Shown: positions 15,456 through 27,600 of the stretch, one piece after another
Layout: the number at the start of each line of letters is the position of its first letter
How positions within the stretch are numbered: position 1 is the first letter of the stretch
NCBI GenBank assembly: GCA_016879935.1
Contig: JAACJQ010000131.1
Span: forward strand, 1 to 46,862
Direction: 5' to 3'
Length of the DNA stretch: 46,862 nucleotides
Source of the DNA: Archangiaceae bacterium
GTDB taxonomy: Bacteria > Myxococcota > Myxococcia > Myxococcales > Myxococcaceae
Translations under genes and position numbers: made by a program
The notes under the pieces: model-generated
What the model saw: only the letters and a program-made list of their open reading frames with translations
Databases searched by the model: none
Told to the model about the DNA's origin: nothing

Positions 15456-16719
15456 CCTGGTGGAAAGCCCTCATCGCGCTCGCGATTCTCGGAGGCCTCG
15501 CCGCAATCACCGTCGCCGGCCTCAAGGAGCGCCCACCTCCCGCGACCGAAGTGCAGCTCGGCACCGCGAAGCGCGCACCCATCACGCGAACCGTCACCGG
15601 CGCCGGCAAGGTGCAGCCCGCGACCACCGTGAAGATCAGCTCGAGCATCTCGGGCGATCTCATCGAGCTCACCGTCAAGGAGGGCGATCACGTCACGAAG
15701 GGCCAGGTGCTGGGCCGCATCGATCGCCGCCGCTTCGAGGCCAACGTTCGCCAGGCACAGGCTGGCCAGAACGCCGCGAAGAGTGACGTGGCCACCTCGC
15801 AGGTCGAGGTCGAGCGCACGCAGCGCGAGCTCGAGCGGGTGCAGGGGCTCGCCAGCAGAGGGCTCTCGTCTCAGGCCGAGGTGGAGTCGGCGCAGTCGGC
15901 GCTCGCCGCCGCGAAGGCCCGTGTGGCGGCGCTCAACGATCGCGTCAACCAGCAGCAGGCCATTCTCGACGAGGCGCAGAACAACCTCGCGAAGACGACG
16001 CTCGTCTCTCCGATCGACGGCACGGTCATCGAGCGCAACCGCGAGATCGGCGAGCGCGTGCGTGGCAGCGACTTCAACGAAGACGTCGTGATGTCGCTCG
16101 CGGCGCTGGCTTCGATGGAGGTGAAGATCGAGGTCGGCGAACACGAGGTCGTTCACCTCGCGATGGAGCAGAAGGCCGACGTGAAGGTCGACGCCCTGGA
16201 GGGGCAGACCTTCGACGGCAGCGTCGTCGAGATCGCGCAGAAGGCCCTCATTCGCAACGCAGGCTCGGAGCAGGAGACGACCAGCTTCCCGGTCACGGTG
16301 GCGCTCACCTCGCGGCCGCCCGGCGTGATGCCCGGCATGAGCGCCGAGGTGCGCATCACCGCCGAGCAGCGCGAGTCTGCGGTCGTCGTGCCCGTTCAGG
16401 CCGTGACCGTGCGCCCCGAGTCGTCACTGAAGGACGCGACCGTGCCAGTGGAGGGCAAGCCGATCGAAGCGAAGGGCCGCACGGGCGAGCGGTTCGCCAA
16501 GGTCGTCTTCGTGGTGGGCAAGGATCAGAAGGTCACGCTGCGCCGCGTTCGCACGGGCATCGCCTCGGACACCGACATCGAGATCCTCGAGGGGCTGGAA
16601 GAGGGTGAGCGCATCGTCGAAGGCCCGTACCGCACGCTGGCGAAGGAGCTCAAAGACGGCGACGCGGTCGAAGAGGTGAAGCCGGGGCAGGGCGGCAAGT
16701 TCAAGGGCAAGCGCGGCTG

Positions 16720-16720
<1 letters not shown>
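15452..16720 (+). CDS. MacA/HlyD-type periplasmic adaptor
   Basis: 422 residues; ATG 15452 overlaps the TolC stop by 4 nt. One N-terminal membrane helix (about 5-22, [20 protein letters not shown]) is followed by the first lipoyl half ([19 protein letters not shown]) and a long coiled-coil hairpin (about 90-175, [21 protein letters not shown]). The second lipoyl half ([13 protein letters not shown]) and beta-barrel/membrane-proximal domains follow. It bridges the inner-membrane ABC permeases to the TolC channel. The coiled-coil is of the length seen in MacA-type adaptors. Its stop overlaps the ATPase start by one base (TGATG), indicating tight coupling. Confidence 0.92.
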
Positions 16721-17444
<724 letters not shown>

Positions 17445-17448
<4 letters not shown>

Positions 17449-18667
17449 GCCTGCGCATCGATCTCGTCGAGGGCGCGTCGATCGCGGTGCGCTCGCTCTT
17501 CGCGCATCGATTGCGAACGGTGCTGACGGTCATGGGCGTCGGCATCGGTGTCGCCACCCTGCTCGCGATTCTCGGCATCACCCAGGGGCTCGACTCGTCG
17601 TTCGAGAAGCAGCTCGCGACGCTGGGCTCGAGCTCGGTCTTCGTCTCGCGGCAGCCGTGGGTGCAGCTCGGGAACTGGTGGGAGTTTCGCAACCGCAAGA
17701 ACATCACGCTCGCCCAGGTCGAGGCGGTGCGTGCGCAGTGCTCGTTGTGTGACTCCGTCATTCCGATGGTCGACGACAACGCCGACGTGCAGTTCCTCGG
17801 CAACGAGCTGTCGCAGGTCGTCATCTCGGGCGCGTCGGAGGAGTGGCCGAAGGTGAACGGCTTCGAGGTGAGCCAGGGCCGCTTCTTCAACCAGACCGAC
17901 GACGACAACCGCCGGCTGGTGGTGGTGCTCGGCGCCGACGTCACCGACACGTTGTTCCCAGGGGTGAGCCCGATCGGTCAGACGATGCGCATCGGCAAGA
18001 AGCCGTTCACCGTCGTGGGCACGCTCGGTCGCAAGGGCAAGCTGCTCGACAGCTCGCAAGATCTTCGCGCCGTCATTCCGTTCAACACCTTCACGAGCTT
18101 CTTCGCGGGCAGGCGCAGCTACACCATCGGCGTCTCGGTGAAGAACCCCGATCAGCTCGACGCGGTGGAGGATGAGCTGGTGGGCGTGCTCCGGCGCGTG
18201 CGCAACACGCCAGCCGACAAACCCGACGACTTCGCCATCAACCGGCCCGAACAGCTCGCGAGCACGTACCAGCAGCTCACGGGCGCGCTCTACGCCGTCG
18301 CGCTCGGCATCGGCTTCATCACGCTGCTCGTCGGTGGCATCGGCATCATGAACATCATGCTGGTCTCGGTTCGGGAGCGGACACGGGAGATCGGCGTTCG
18401 GCGCGCGCTCGGGGCCCGCAAGCGCACCATCATCATTCAGTTCATGCTCGAGGCGATGGTGGTCTCGGCGGTCGGTGGGGCGCTCGGCACCATCGTGGGC
18501 CTCGGCGGCGCGAAGATCATCAGCCTCATCACGCCGCTCGCCGCCACGGTGAAGCCGCTCACCGTCGTCTTTGGCGTGCTCTTCGCGGCCCTCGTCGGGC
18601 TGCTCTTCGGCATCTGGCCCGCCGCGCGCGCTGCCAACCTCGACCCCGTCGAAGCGCTCAGGCAGGA

Positions 18668-18671
<4 letters not shown>
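17445..18671 (+). CDS. MacB/FtsX-type ABC permease 1
   Basis: 408 residues from GTG 17445. Membrane helix 1 is about 20-45 ([22 protein letters not shown]). A periplasmic domain (about 50-275) contains typical MacB_PCD stretches ([22 protein letters not shown]). Three C-terminal helices make the FtsX domain, with the characteristic [20 protein letters not shown] followed by [17 protein letters not shown], which couples to the ATPase. Length matches the permease half of MacB. It lies between the ATPase and a second permease, overlapping both by 4 nt, so the natural complex is an ATPase dimer with a permease heterodimer. Confidence 0.93.
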
Positions 18672-19921
<1,250 letters not shown>

Positions 19922-19931
19922 CCCGTGGAAT

Positions 19932-19965
19932 CGACAACCCCTTGAATCAACGGGGCAGGGTGTCG
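19932..19965 (+). terminator. Hairpin after the export operon
   Basis: An inverted repeat follows the permease 2 stop. Outer arms are CGACA (19932-19936) and TGTCG (19961-19965). The inner arms CCCCTTG and CAAcGGGG (one bulged C) enclose loop AAT. No run of T follows, so this is a weak intrinsic terminator or a 3'-end stabilising structure rather than a textbook terminator. Confidence 0.45.
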
Positions 19966-20044
19966 TCAAAGGGCGCCGCTCTTGCGGTTCTGCGCCATTT
20001 CAGGTGTTTGTCGTACGAAGTCCGACTTCTTGGGAGCCTCACCC

Positions 20045-23000
20045 GTGAACTCACTCAAACTGTTCCTCTGCGCCGTCGCGCTGTCGGTCGTGGCCTGTAC
20101 GCCTCCCGTGCGCCCGTGCAGCTCCGCGACGTGTTCGACCGGCTGCTGCGACGCGAACGGCCAGTGCCAGAGCGGCAACTCGGTCACGGCCTGTGGCGCC
20201 CAGGGCAACGAGTGCCGCACGTGCTCGACGACGCAGACCTGCAACAGCGGCCAGTGCACCATGCCGAACAACACCGGCGGCGGGTCGGGCCAGACGGGCG
20301 GAGGCTCCGCCATGGGTGGGGGCCAGGCAGGCTCGATGGGCGGCGGCTCGGCGGGCGGGCAGGCGCTGACCTGTGCGAACGGTCTCACCCTCTGTGGCAC
20401 CTCGTGCTTCAACACCGCGACCGACTACAGCAACTGCGGCGCGTGCGGCCGCACCTGTGCGGCGGGCCAGTACTGCTCGGGGAGCACCTGCCTCAACGTT
20501 CCCACGTCGTGCACGCCGGGCCCGAACGCCTGCCCGACGAACTTCTACTGCGACGCGCTCACCAGCAAGTGCCTCTTCGGCTGCCAGACGAACGCGCACT
20601 GCAGCAACGGGCAGATCTGCGACACCCAGCGAAACACCTGCGCGTGCCCGACGGGTTCGAACCTGTGTGGTGGCTCGTGCGTGCCTGCGAACACGCCGAC
20701 GGCTTGCGGCTCGCAGTGCCTCTCGTGCAGCGGTGGGCCGAACTCGATTCCGTCGTGCACCAACGGCACCTGCGACTTCACCTGCGTGACGGGCTACCAC
20801 CGCTGCGGCAACGTCTGCGTCTCGAACTTCGACGCGATGACGTGTGGAACGCGCTGCTCGGCCTGTCCGGCGCTCCCCAACGCGACGCCGACCTGTGATG
20901 GCAATGACTGCGGCTCTGCGTGCTCGCAGGGCTTTCACCAGTGCGGCCCCGACTGCGTCTCGAACTTCGACGTCGCGACCTGCGGCAACAGCTGCAACCC
21001 GTGTCAGGCGCCCGCGAACGCCGTTGCGCAGTGCATGTCGGCCGGCGCCGGCCAGCCACCTGCCTGCACCTTCCAGTGCAACCCGGGCTTCGTGCGCTGC
21101 GGCAACACGTGCGTCGCGGAGTCGATCACCTCGTGCGGTGCCAGCTGCCAGACGTGCACGCCGCCGGTCGGCGCGACCAACCCGCAGTGCGTGAACGGCG
21201 CCTGCCAGTACACGTGCGCGGCCAACTTCCACCAGTGCGGCAGTCAGTGCGTGACAAACACCGCGGTCGCCACCTGCGGCAGCCTCTGCACGCCGTGCCC
21301 GACGCCGGTGAACGGCACCGCCACCTGCAACGGCACGACGTGCGGCATTCAGTGCAACGTCGGGTACCACGAGTGCAACGGGCAGTGCGTCTCGAACTTC
21401 TCGACCAACACGTGCGGCAGCCGGTGCGCCCCGTGCCCTGATGGGCCGATGGGCAGCGGCACCACCGTCACCTGCGATGGCCTCAACTGCGGGCTGCGCT
21501 GCGCCTCCACCACCACGCCCAACTACTGCGGCAACGTGTGCGTCGCCGACTCCATCACCTCGTGCGGCCCCAGTTGCCAGACGTGCGCGCCGCCGGCGAA
21601 CGGCACCGCGACCTGTGTCAGCGGCCTCTGTGACTTCACCTGCCAGTCGGGCTTTCACCGCTGCGGCACGCAGTGTCTGCCCGACAGCTCGGTCGACAGC
21701 TGCGGCACGGCGTGCTCCGCCTGCCCGGCAGGGCCGCCGAACACCACCACCACCTGCACCAGGGCGACGGCGACGGCTCCCTACGCCTGCGGGTGGGACT
21801 GTGGCGCCGGCACCAACCGCTGCCCGGCCGGTGGCTCCCAGTGCGTGCCCTCGGACTACACGCTCGCGTGCGGCCCCACCTGCGCGGTCTGCTCCTCGTC
21901 GGTGGCGAACGAGCGCGGCGTGTGCGGCTCCAACGGCATCTGCAGCACGGGGTGCATCACCTCGTGCGGCGGCACCTGCGTGAACGCGCAGACGAACACG
22001 ACCCACTGCGGCACCTGCAACAACACCTGCAGCGCGACCGATCGCTGCACCCAGGGCGAGTGCCGTGCGTTCTGCGCGAGCGGCGTCGGCCTCTCGTCGA
22101 TGGTGCCTTCGGTGACGACCTCGTCGTCGACCTTCCCCTTCCTGCTGGTCGACGTGAACGGTGACGGCCGCAACGATCTCGTCACTGGCGAAGGTACCTA
22201 CGTCTACGTGCGGCTCGGGCTCGCGAACTCGAGCGGCACCGGCCCCTCGGGCACCTTCGGCACGCCCAGCTCGTACTACGTCAGCTACACGGTGGCGCAG
22301 TTGGTGGCCGGCGACCTCACCGGCGATGGCCGCCCCGAGATCGTCGCGCTCACGACGTCCTTCTACATGTCGGTGCTGCGCAACTCGGGCACGGGCACCT
22401 TCACCGCGTACCTGACCTCGCTCTCGTACACGCCCACCAGCGCGACGATTGGCGAGTTCTCGGGCGCAGCGCCAGCCGATCTCTTCGTCAGCTTCAACAC
22501 GACCGCGGTGACGGCGCCGCTGTTCGTGGGCAACGGAGCCGTCTCGGGCAACCCGATCACCATCACGGCGACTGGCGGGGTGGGGCTGGGCATCGGCACG
22601 GTGTCGAACGTGCGCGCTCTCTCGGCGAACGCCGACAGCAACAGCGACGTGCTGGCCACCGCCGCGACGAACGCGATGTACCTGTACCTGGGCACGGGAA
22701 CGGCTGCGACGCCGGTGAACTCGGCGAGCGCCGTGCTGCAGCAGCTGCCCGCTGGAGAGACCTTCACCTCTTCGGCCGCCGGCACCGCGTTCATGATGGA
22801 GGTGGCCGACGTGACGGGCGACTCCATCTCCGACGTGATCGTCCCCGTCGTCTCGGGCGCGACCTCGGGCGTGCGGGTGTACCCGCTGACGTCGACCCCG
22901 GCTTTCGGCACCTCGACGTTGCTCTCGCTGCCCGCGCCGGCGCGCATGATCGTCGCCTCCGACGTCAACGGTGACGGGCGCCGCGACGTGGTGGTCGCCT

Positions 23001-24574
23001 CCTCCGACGTGCGCGTGTTCCTGGGTCAGGTCGGCGGCACGTTCTCGGCGGCGCAGGTGCTCGGCATTCCCTTCGCGGCCACCTTCTTCAACTCGCTCGC
23101 GGTCGGCGACGTGACGGGAGACGCGCGGCCCGAGATCTTCGCGCCCTCGGGCACCACCATCGTCACCGCGGTCAACAACGGCAGCGGCGGCTTCACCGGC
23201 ATCACGGGCACCGCGGTCGCGAACGCGACGCGCATCGCAGCGGGCGATCTCAACGGCGACGGCGTGAGCGACGTCGCGGCCAGCTCACCCACCACGACCG
23301 GCCCGATCATGGGCACCAACATTCGTCTGGTCGACACGACGTACACCGCCACCAACAGCGTGCGCGGCCGCGTCGAGGTCTTCTACAACGGGCAGTGGGG
23401 CACCGTGTGCAACTCGGGGCTGTCGACGAGCTACGAGGTGCCGGTGCTGTGCCGCTCGCTCGGGTTGAGCAGCGCGGTGACGACCTTCACCACGCCCAGC
23501 CCCTCCACGCCGCCGGGCATCACGGGCTTCTTCTGCAGCAGCAGCTCGGTCGCCTCGTGGTCTTCCTGCTCCTACAGCCCGTCGACCTGCACCAACGCGA
23601 GCGATCTCGGCATCGAGTGCCTCACCACCACCTCGGTCTCACAGGACACGACGACCCAGGTGCTCTACGGCGCCACCAACGGCACCTTCACCACGGGTCA
23701 GTCGTTCAACACCCGCGGCGATCGGGTGGCCATCGGCAACCTCAACGGTGACACCGCGCAGGATCTGGTGACCAGCGCGATGGGCACCCTCGACGGTGGC
23801 TCGGCCCCGGTCATCGAGGTGCGCGTGGGCGCGACGAACAGCACCATCAGCCCGGCGACCCAGTACCCGGCTCGCGCGATTCCCACGTTCGTGCTGGTCG
23901 CCGAGGTCTCGAACGACTCTGCGCAGGACATCATCGTGGGCTCGAGCCTGGGCGTCGACGTGTACCGAAACCTCGGCGCCGGCACCTTCGCCCCACCGCT
24001 GACCGTGCACACCAGTGGTGTCTCGAGCATCGCCGTCGCCGACTTCATCCTCGACGGCCGGCGCGATCTCGTGGTCGCGAACACCGCTGCCAATCAGCTC
24101 ACCCCGCTGATGAACGTGGGCCTGCCCGGCACCGCTGGTTTCCTCACGGGAACGGCGATCTTCCCGGCGACGGCGACGAACTTCAGCGTGCTGGCGGCCG
24201 ACGTCACCTACGACGGCAAGCCCGACCTGCTGTTCGGGCGCTACGTGTACCAGGGCAGTGGCTCGGGGGCGTTCACCCTCTACAGCTCGAGCATGCCGAT
24301 TCAGCCGCCGCGGCAGGTGCTGCTCGATCTCGACAATGACGGCTCGCTCGATCTCGTCGGCGCCGGGAGCGCGAGCTCGGTGCTGTCGGTGCTGCCGGGC
24401 ACGTCGACCACCGCGTTCGGCTTCGCCACCACGCCCAACGGCTACTCCTCGGGCGCGGTCGTCGAAGACGTCGCCGTCGCGAAGATGAACACCGACGCCC
24501 AGCGCGACCTGATCGTCCTGCAGGGGGCCTCGGGGAGCCGGTCGATCATCGCGGCGCCCGGCGTCTGTCGCTGA
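20045..24574 (+). CDS. Giant Cys-rich lipoprotein with FG-GAP/VCBS repeats and an SRCR domain (copy 1)
   Basis: 1509 residues from GTG 20045 (GGGAG 9 nt upstream). Lipobox LSVVAC has Cys18. A first Cys module and a Gly-rich hinge (about 80-110, GGGSGQTGGGSAMGGG) precede a stalk to about residue 680 made of repeats of about 45 residues, of the type FHxCGxxCVSNFxxxTCGxxCxxC. The head holds about twelve FG-GAP/VCBS calcium-loop repeats (VDVNGDGRNDLV, DLTGDGRPEIVAL, DLNGDGVSDVAAS, LDNDGSLDLV). Between two repeats sits an SRCR domain (about 1091-1196; RVEVFYNGQWGTVCNSG, PVLCRSLG, C...GIECL). It is probably an outer-membrane-anchored adhesin on a disulfide-rich stalk. Tandem paralogue of the next gene. 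Confidence 0.88.
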   Translation: MNSLKLFLCAVALSVVACTPPVRPCSSATCSTGCCDANGQCQSGNSVTACGAQGNECRTCSTTQTCNSGQCTMPNNTGGGSGQTGGGSAMGGGQAGSMGGGSAGGQALTCANGLTLCGTSCFNTATDYSNCGACGRTCAAGQYCSGSTCLNVPTSCTPGPNACPTNFYCDALTSKCLFGCQTNAHCSNGQICDTQRNTCACPTGSNLCGGSCVPANTPTACGSQCLSCSGGPNSIPSCTNGTCDFTCVTGYHRCGNVCVSNFDAMTCGTRCSACPALPNATPTCDGNDCGSACSQGFHQCGPDCVSNFDVATCGNSCNPCQAPANAVAQCMSAGAGQPPACTFQCNPGFVRCGNTCVAESITSCGASCQTCTPPVGATNPQCVNGACQYTCAANFHQCGSQCVTNTAVATCGSLCTPCPTPVNGTATCNGTTCGIQCNVGYHECNGQCVSNFSTNTCGSRCAPCPDGPMGSGTTVTCDGLNCGLRCASTTTPNYCGNVCVADSITSCGPSCQTCAPPANGTATCVSGLCDFTCQSGFHRCGTQCLPDSSVDSCGTACSACPAGPPNTTTTCTRATATAPYACGWDCGAGTNRCPAGGSQCVPSDYTLACGPTCAVCSSSVANERGVCGSNGICSTGCITSCGGTCVNAQTNTTHCGTCNNTCSATDRCTQGECRAFCASGVGLSSMVPSVTTSSSTFPFLLVDVNGDGRNDLVTGEGTYVYVRLGLANSSGTGPSGTFGTPSSYYVSYTVAQLVAGDLTGDGRPEIVALTTSFYMSVLRNSGTGTFTAYLTSLSYTPTSATIGEFSGAAPADLFVSFNTTAVTAPLFVGNGAVSGNPITITATGGVGLGIGTVSNVRALSANADSNSDVLATAATNAMYLYLGTGTAATPVNSASAVLQQLPAGETFTSSAAGTAFMMEVADVTGDSISDVIVPVVSGATSGVRVYPLTSTPAFGTSTLLSLPAPARMIVASDVNGDGRRDVVVASSDVRVFLGQVGGTFSAAQVLGIPFAATFFNSLAVGDVTGDARPEIFAPSGTTIVTAVNNGSGGFTGITGTAVANATRIAAGDLNGDGVSDVAASSPTTTGPIMGTNIRLVDTTYTATNSVRGRVEVFYNGQWGTVCNSGLSTSYEVPVLCRSLGLSSAVTTFTTPSPSTPPGITGFFCSSSSVASWSSCSYSPSTCTNASDLGIECLTTTSVSQDTTTQVLYGATNGTFTTGQSFNTRGDRVAIGNLNGDTAQDLVTSAMGTLDGGSAPVIEVRVGATNSTISPATQYPARAIPTFVLVAEVSNDSAQDIIVGSSLGVDVYRNLGAGTFAPPLTVHTSGVSSIAVADFILDGRRDLVVANTAANQLTPLMNVGLPGTAGFLTGTAIFPATATNFSVLAADVTYDGKPDLLFGRYVYQGSGSGAFTLYSSSMPIQPPRQVLLDLDNDGSLDLVGAGSASSVLSVLPGTSTTAFGFATTPNGYSSGAVVEDVAVAKMNTDAQRDLIVLQGASGSRSIIAAPGVCR

Positions 24575-24671
24575 CGCGGGTACAAGGTTCTGCCCCATGG
24601 GTCTTGCGGCGGTGTGTCCTTGATGGCACGCACGCCTCTGGCCGCCGTCTCTTGTCGTGGGGATTCGCCTC

Positions 24672-27600
24672 GTGAACTTCTTTCGCCTCGTCGTGCTCGC
24701 CGCCGTTCTTCCGGTGGCGATCTTGTCGTGTACGCCGCCCGTTCGCCGTTGCACCGCCGCGACCTGCAGCACCGGCTGTTGCGACGCGAACGGCGAGTGC
24801 CAGTCGGGCTCGGGCATCGCGGCCTGCGGCTCGAACGGCAACGAGTGCCGCACCTGCAGCACTGGGCAGACGTGTCAGAGCGGGCAGTGCACCTCGACGA
24901 TGATGGGTGGCGGGAGCGCTGGGGGCGGCAGCGCGGTGGGCGGTGGGCAGGTCGGTGACGGCGGCCTCGGAGGAGGCACCGGAGGCGGCGGCGAGACGAT
25001 CACCTGCTCTTCGGGCCTGACCCTGTGCAGCGGCTCGTGCGTCAACACCCGCTCCGACTTCGGCAACTGCGGCATGTGCGGACGCGGCTGCGCGGCAGGC
25101 CAGTATTGCGACAACAGCCAGTGCACCCGGTTGCCGACGATGTGCACGCAGACGCCGGGGTCGTGCCCGCCGAACTACTACTGCAACGCCAGCAGCACGT
25201 GCACCTTCGGGTGCCAGACGAACACGAACTGCTCGGGCGGGCAGATCTGCGACCCGATGCGCAGTCAGTGCGTCTGCCCCGCGAACACCAACCTCTGCGG
25301 CGGCAGCTGCGTTCCCCCGACGACGGTGACGGCGTGTGGCTCGCGCTGTCTCAACTGCGCCGGGGTGGCGAACGCGACGCCCAGCTGTACCGCAGCGGGC
25401 ACGTGCGACTTCACCTGCAACACGGGGTACCACCGCTGCGGCAACCAGTGCGTCTCGAACTTCGCGCCCGAGACGTGCGGCATCAGCTGCACTGCCTGCC
25501 CGGTCGCGCCGAACTCGATGGCCACGTGTGACGGCAACGTCTGCGGCCTGCAGTGCGCCATGGGGTTCCACCAGTGTGGCAACGACTGCGTGTCGGACTT
25601 CGACGTGGCGACCTGCGGCAACCGCTGCCAGGCCTGCGCGGTGCCGGCGAACGCGGTCGCCCAGTGTCTCTCGGCCGGCGCCGGGCAGCCGCCTGCGTGT
25701 CAGTTCCAGTGCAACCCGGGCTTCGCGCGCTGTGGCAACTCGTGCGTCGCCGAGTCGGCGACCTCGTGCGGCGCTTCGTGTCAGACGTGCACACCGCCAG
25801 CGGGCGCGACCAACCCGCAGTGCGTCTCCGGTCAGTGCCAGTACACCTGCGCGACCGGCTTTCACCTCTGCAACTCGGCGTGCGTGTCTGACACCGCGCT
25901 GTCGTCGTGCGGGAGCGCGTGCACCCCGTGCCCCGTGCCCGTGAATGGAACCGCGACCTGCAACGGCACGACCTGCGGCATTCAGTGCAACACCGGCTTC
26001 CACGAGTGCAACGGCCAGTGCGTGTCGAACTTCTCGGTCGCCACCTGCGGCAACCGCTGCGTCGTCTGCCCCGACGGCCCGATGGGCAGCGGCACCACCA
26101 CGACGTGTGACGGGGTGAACTGCGGCCTGCGCTGCGCGTCGACCGCGACTCCGAACTACTGCAACAACATGTGCGTCGCCGACTCGATCACCTCGTGCGG
26201 CCCGTCGTGTCAGACGTGCACCCCGCCGGCGAACGCCACCGCTGCCTGCGTGACGGGCGTGTGTGACTTCACGTGCAACTCCGGCTTCCACCGGTGCGGC
26301 ATGCAGTGCGTGGCCGACAACTCGGTCGACGGCTGCGGCACGGCCTGCTCGCCCTGCGCCGATGGCCCCGCCAACTCCACGCGCACCTGCACGCGGCCCA
26401 GCCCGACGTCGGCGTACGCCTGCGGGTGGGACTGCGCGGCTGGCAACAACCGGTGCCCGGTGGGCGGCATGCAGTGCGTGCCTGCTGACTACGTGCTCGG
26501 CTGTGGCCCGACGTGCGCGGTGTGCAGCAGCGCGACGGCGAACGAGCGTGGCATCTGCGGGAGCAACGGCATCTGCTCCACCGGCTGCATCACCTCGTGC
26601 GGTGGCACGTGCGTCAACACCCAGACGAACGCGTCGCACTGCGGCTCGTGCAACTCGGCCTGCGCCGGCGCCGATCGATGCAGCCAGGGCGAGTGCCGGG
26701 CGTACTGCGCCAGCGGCGTCGCCTTCCGCACCATGCTGCCCGTCATCACCGCCTCGACGTCGTCGAGCTTTCCCATGCTGGTGGTCGACGTGAACGGCGA
26801 CACGCGGCCAGATCTCGTGACGGCCGAGAGCTCATTCATCTCGATTCGGTTCGGCCAGGCCTCGGGTGGGTTCTCTCCGACGGCGTCGACGACGGTGAGC
26901 GCGAGCGTGACGCCGACGTTCCTGGTCGCGGGCGATCTCACGCAAGATGGCAGACCCGAGATCGTCGCCATCGGCAGCTCGACCATTGCGGCAGTGCTGC
27001 GCAACAACGGTTCGGGCTCGTTCACGAACTACGCGGTGACGGCCAACCCGCTGGCGACCTCACTCGTGCCCACCAGTGTCACCATCGGTGAGTTCACCGG
27101 CGCCGCGCCGGCCGACGTGCTCTTCGGGTTCAACACCAGCACCGCTTCACAGGCCGCCATCTTGTTCCCCGGTGTCTCGGGGAGCACCAGCAACCCGATC
27201 TCGCTGGGCGCGTCGGCCAACATCGGCATCAGCCTCATCACCAACGTGCGCGCGGTGAACGTGAACGGCGACGGCAACAGCGACGTGGTCGCCACGGCCG
27301 CCACCAACGCGATCTACCTGTTCCCCGGCACTGGCGTTCAGGCCACGCCGTTCAACACCGTGAGCGCGGCGCTGGCGCAGCTGCCGGCTGGCGAGACGTT
27401 CGTGACCACCCAGGGCACGCCTTTCCCCGTCGAGGTCGGTGACGTGACCGCCGACGGCGTGGCCGATGTCGTCGTCTCGAGCACGGTCGGCGGAGGTTCG
27501 TTCCTCGCGCGCGTGTTCCCGATGACCTCCGCGGCTGCCTTCGGCACCAGCACGGCGCTGGCTGCGCCTTCGGCGGTGAAGGTGATCTCGCTCGCCGACG

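Noticed and set aside
20051-22006. 651-residue minus-strand frame across the Cys stalk
   Set aside because: Ala/Arg-rich translation of the antisense of Cys-module repeats; the plus strand encodes a clear lipoprotein with conserved motifs.
24575-24671. Possible terminator or small RNA between the two giant genes
   Set aside because: Only imperfect GC-rich pairing (GGCG...CGCC) without a T-run; not distinguishable from background.
24546-26639. 697-residue minus-strand frame
   Set aside because: Same shadow pattern over the second Cys stalk.
20150-26710. Regular spaced repeats resembling a CRISPR array
   Set aside because: Repeat units are in-frame coding modules of about 45 residues with Cys patterns and no constant repeat/unique spacer structure; no cas gene is near.
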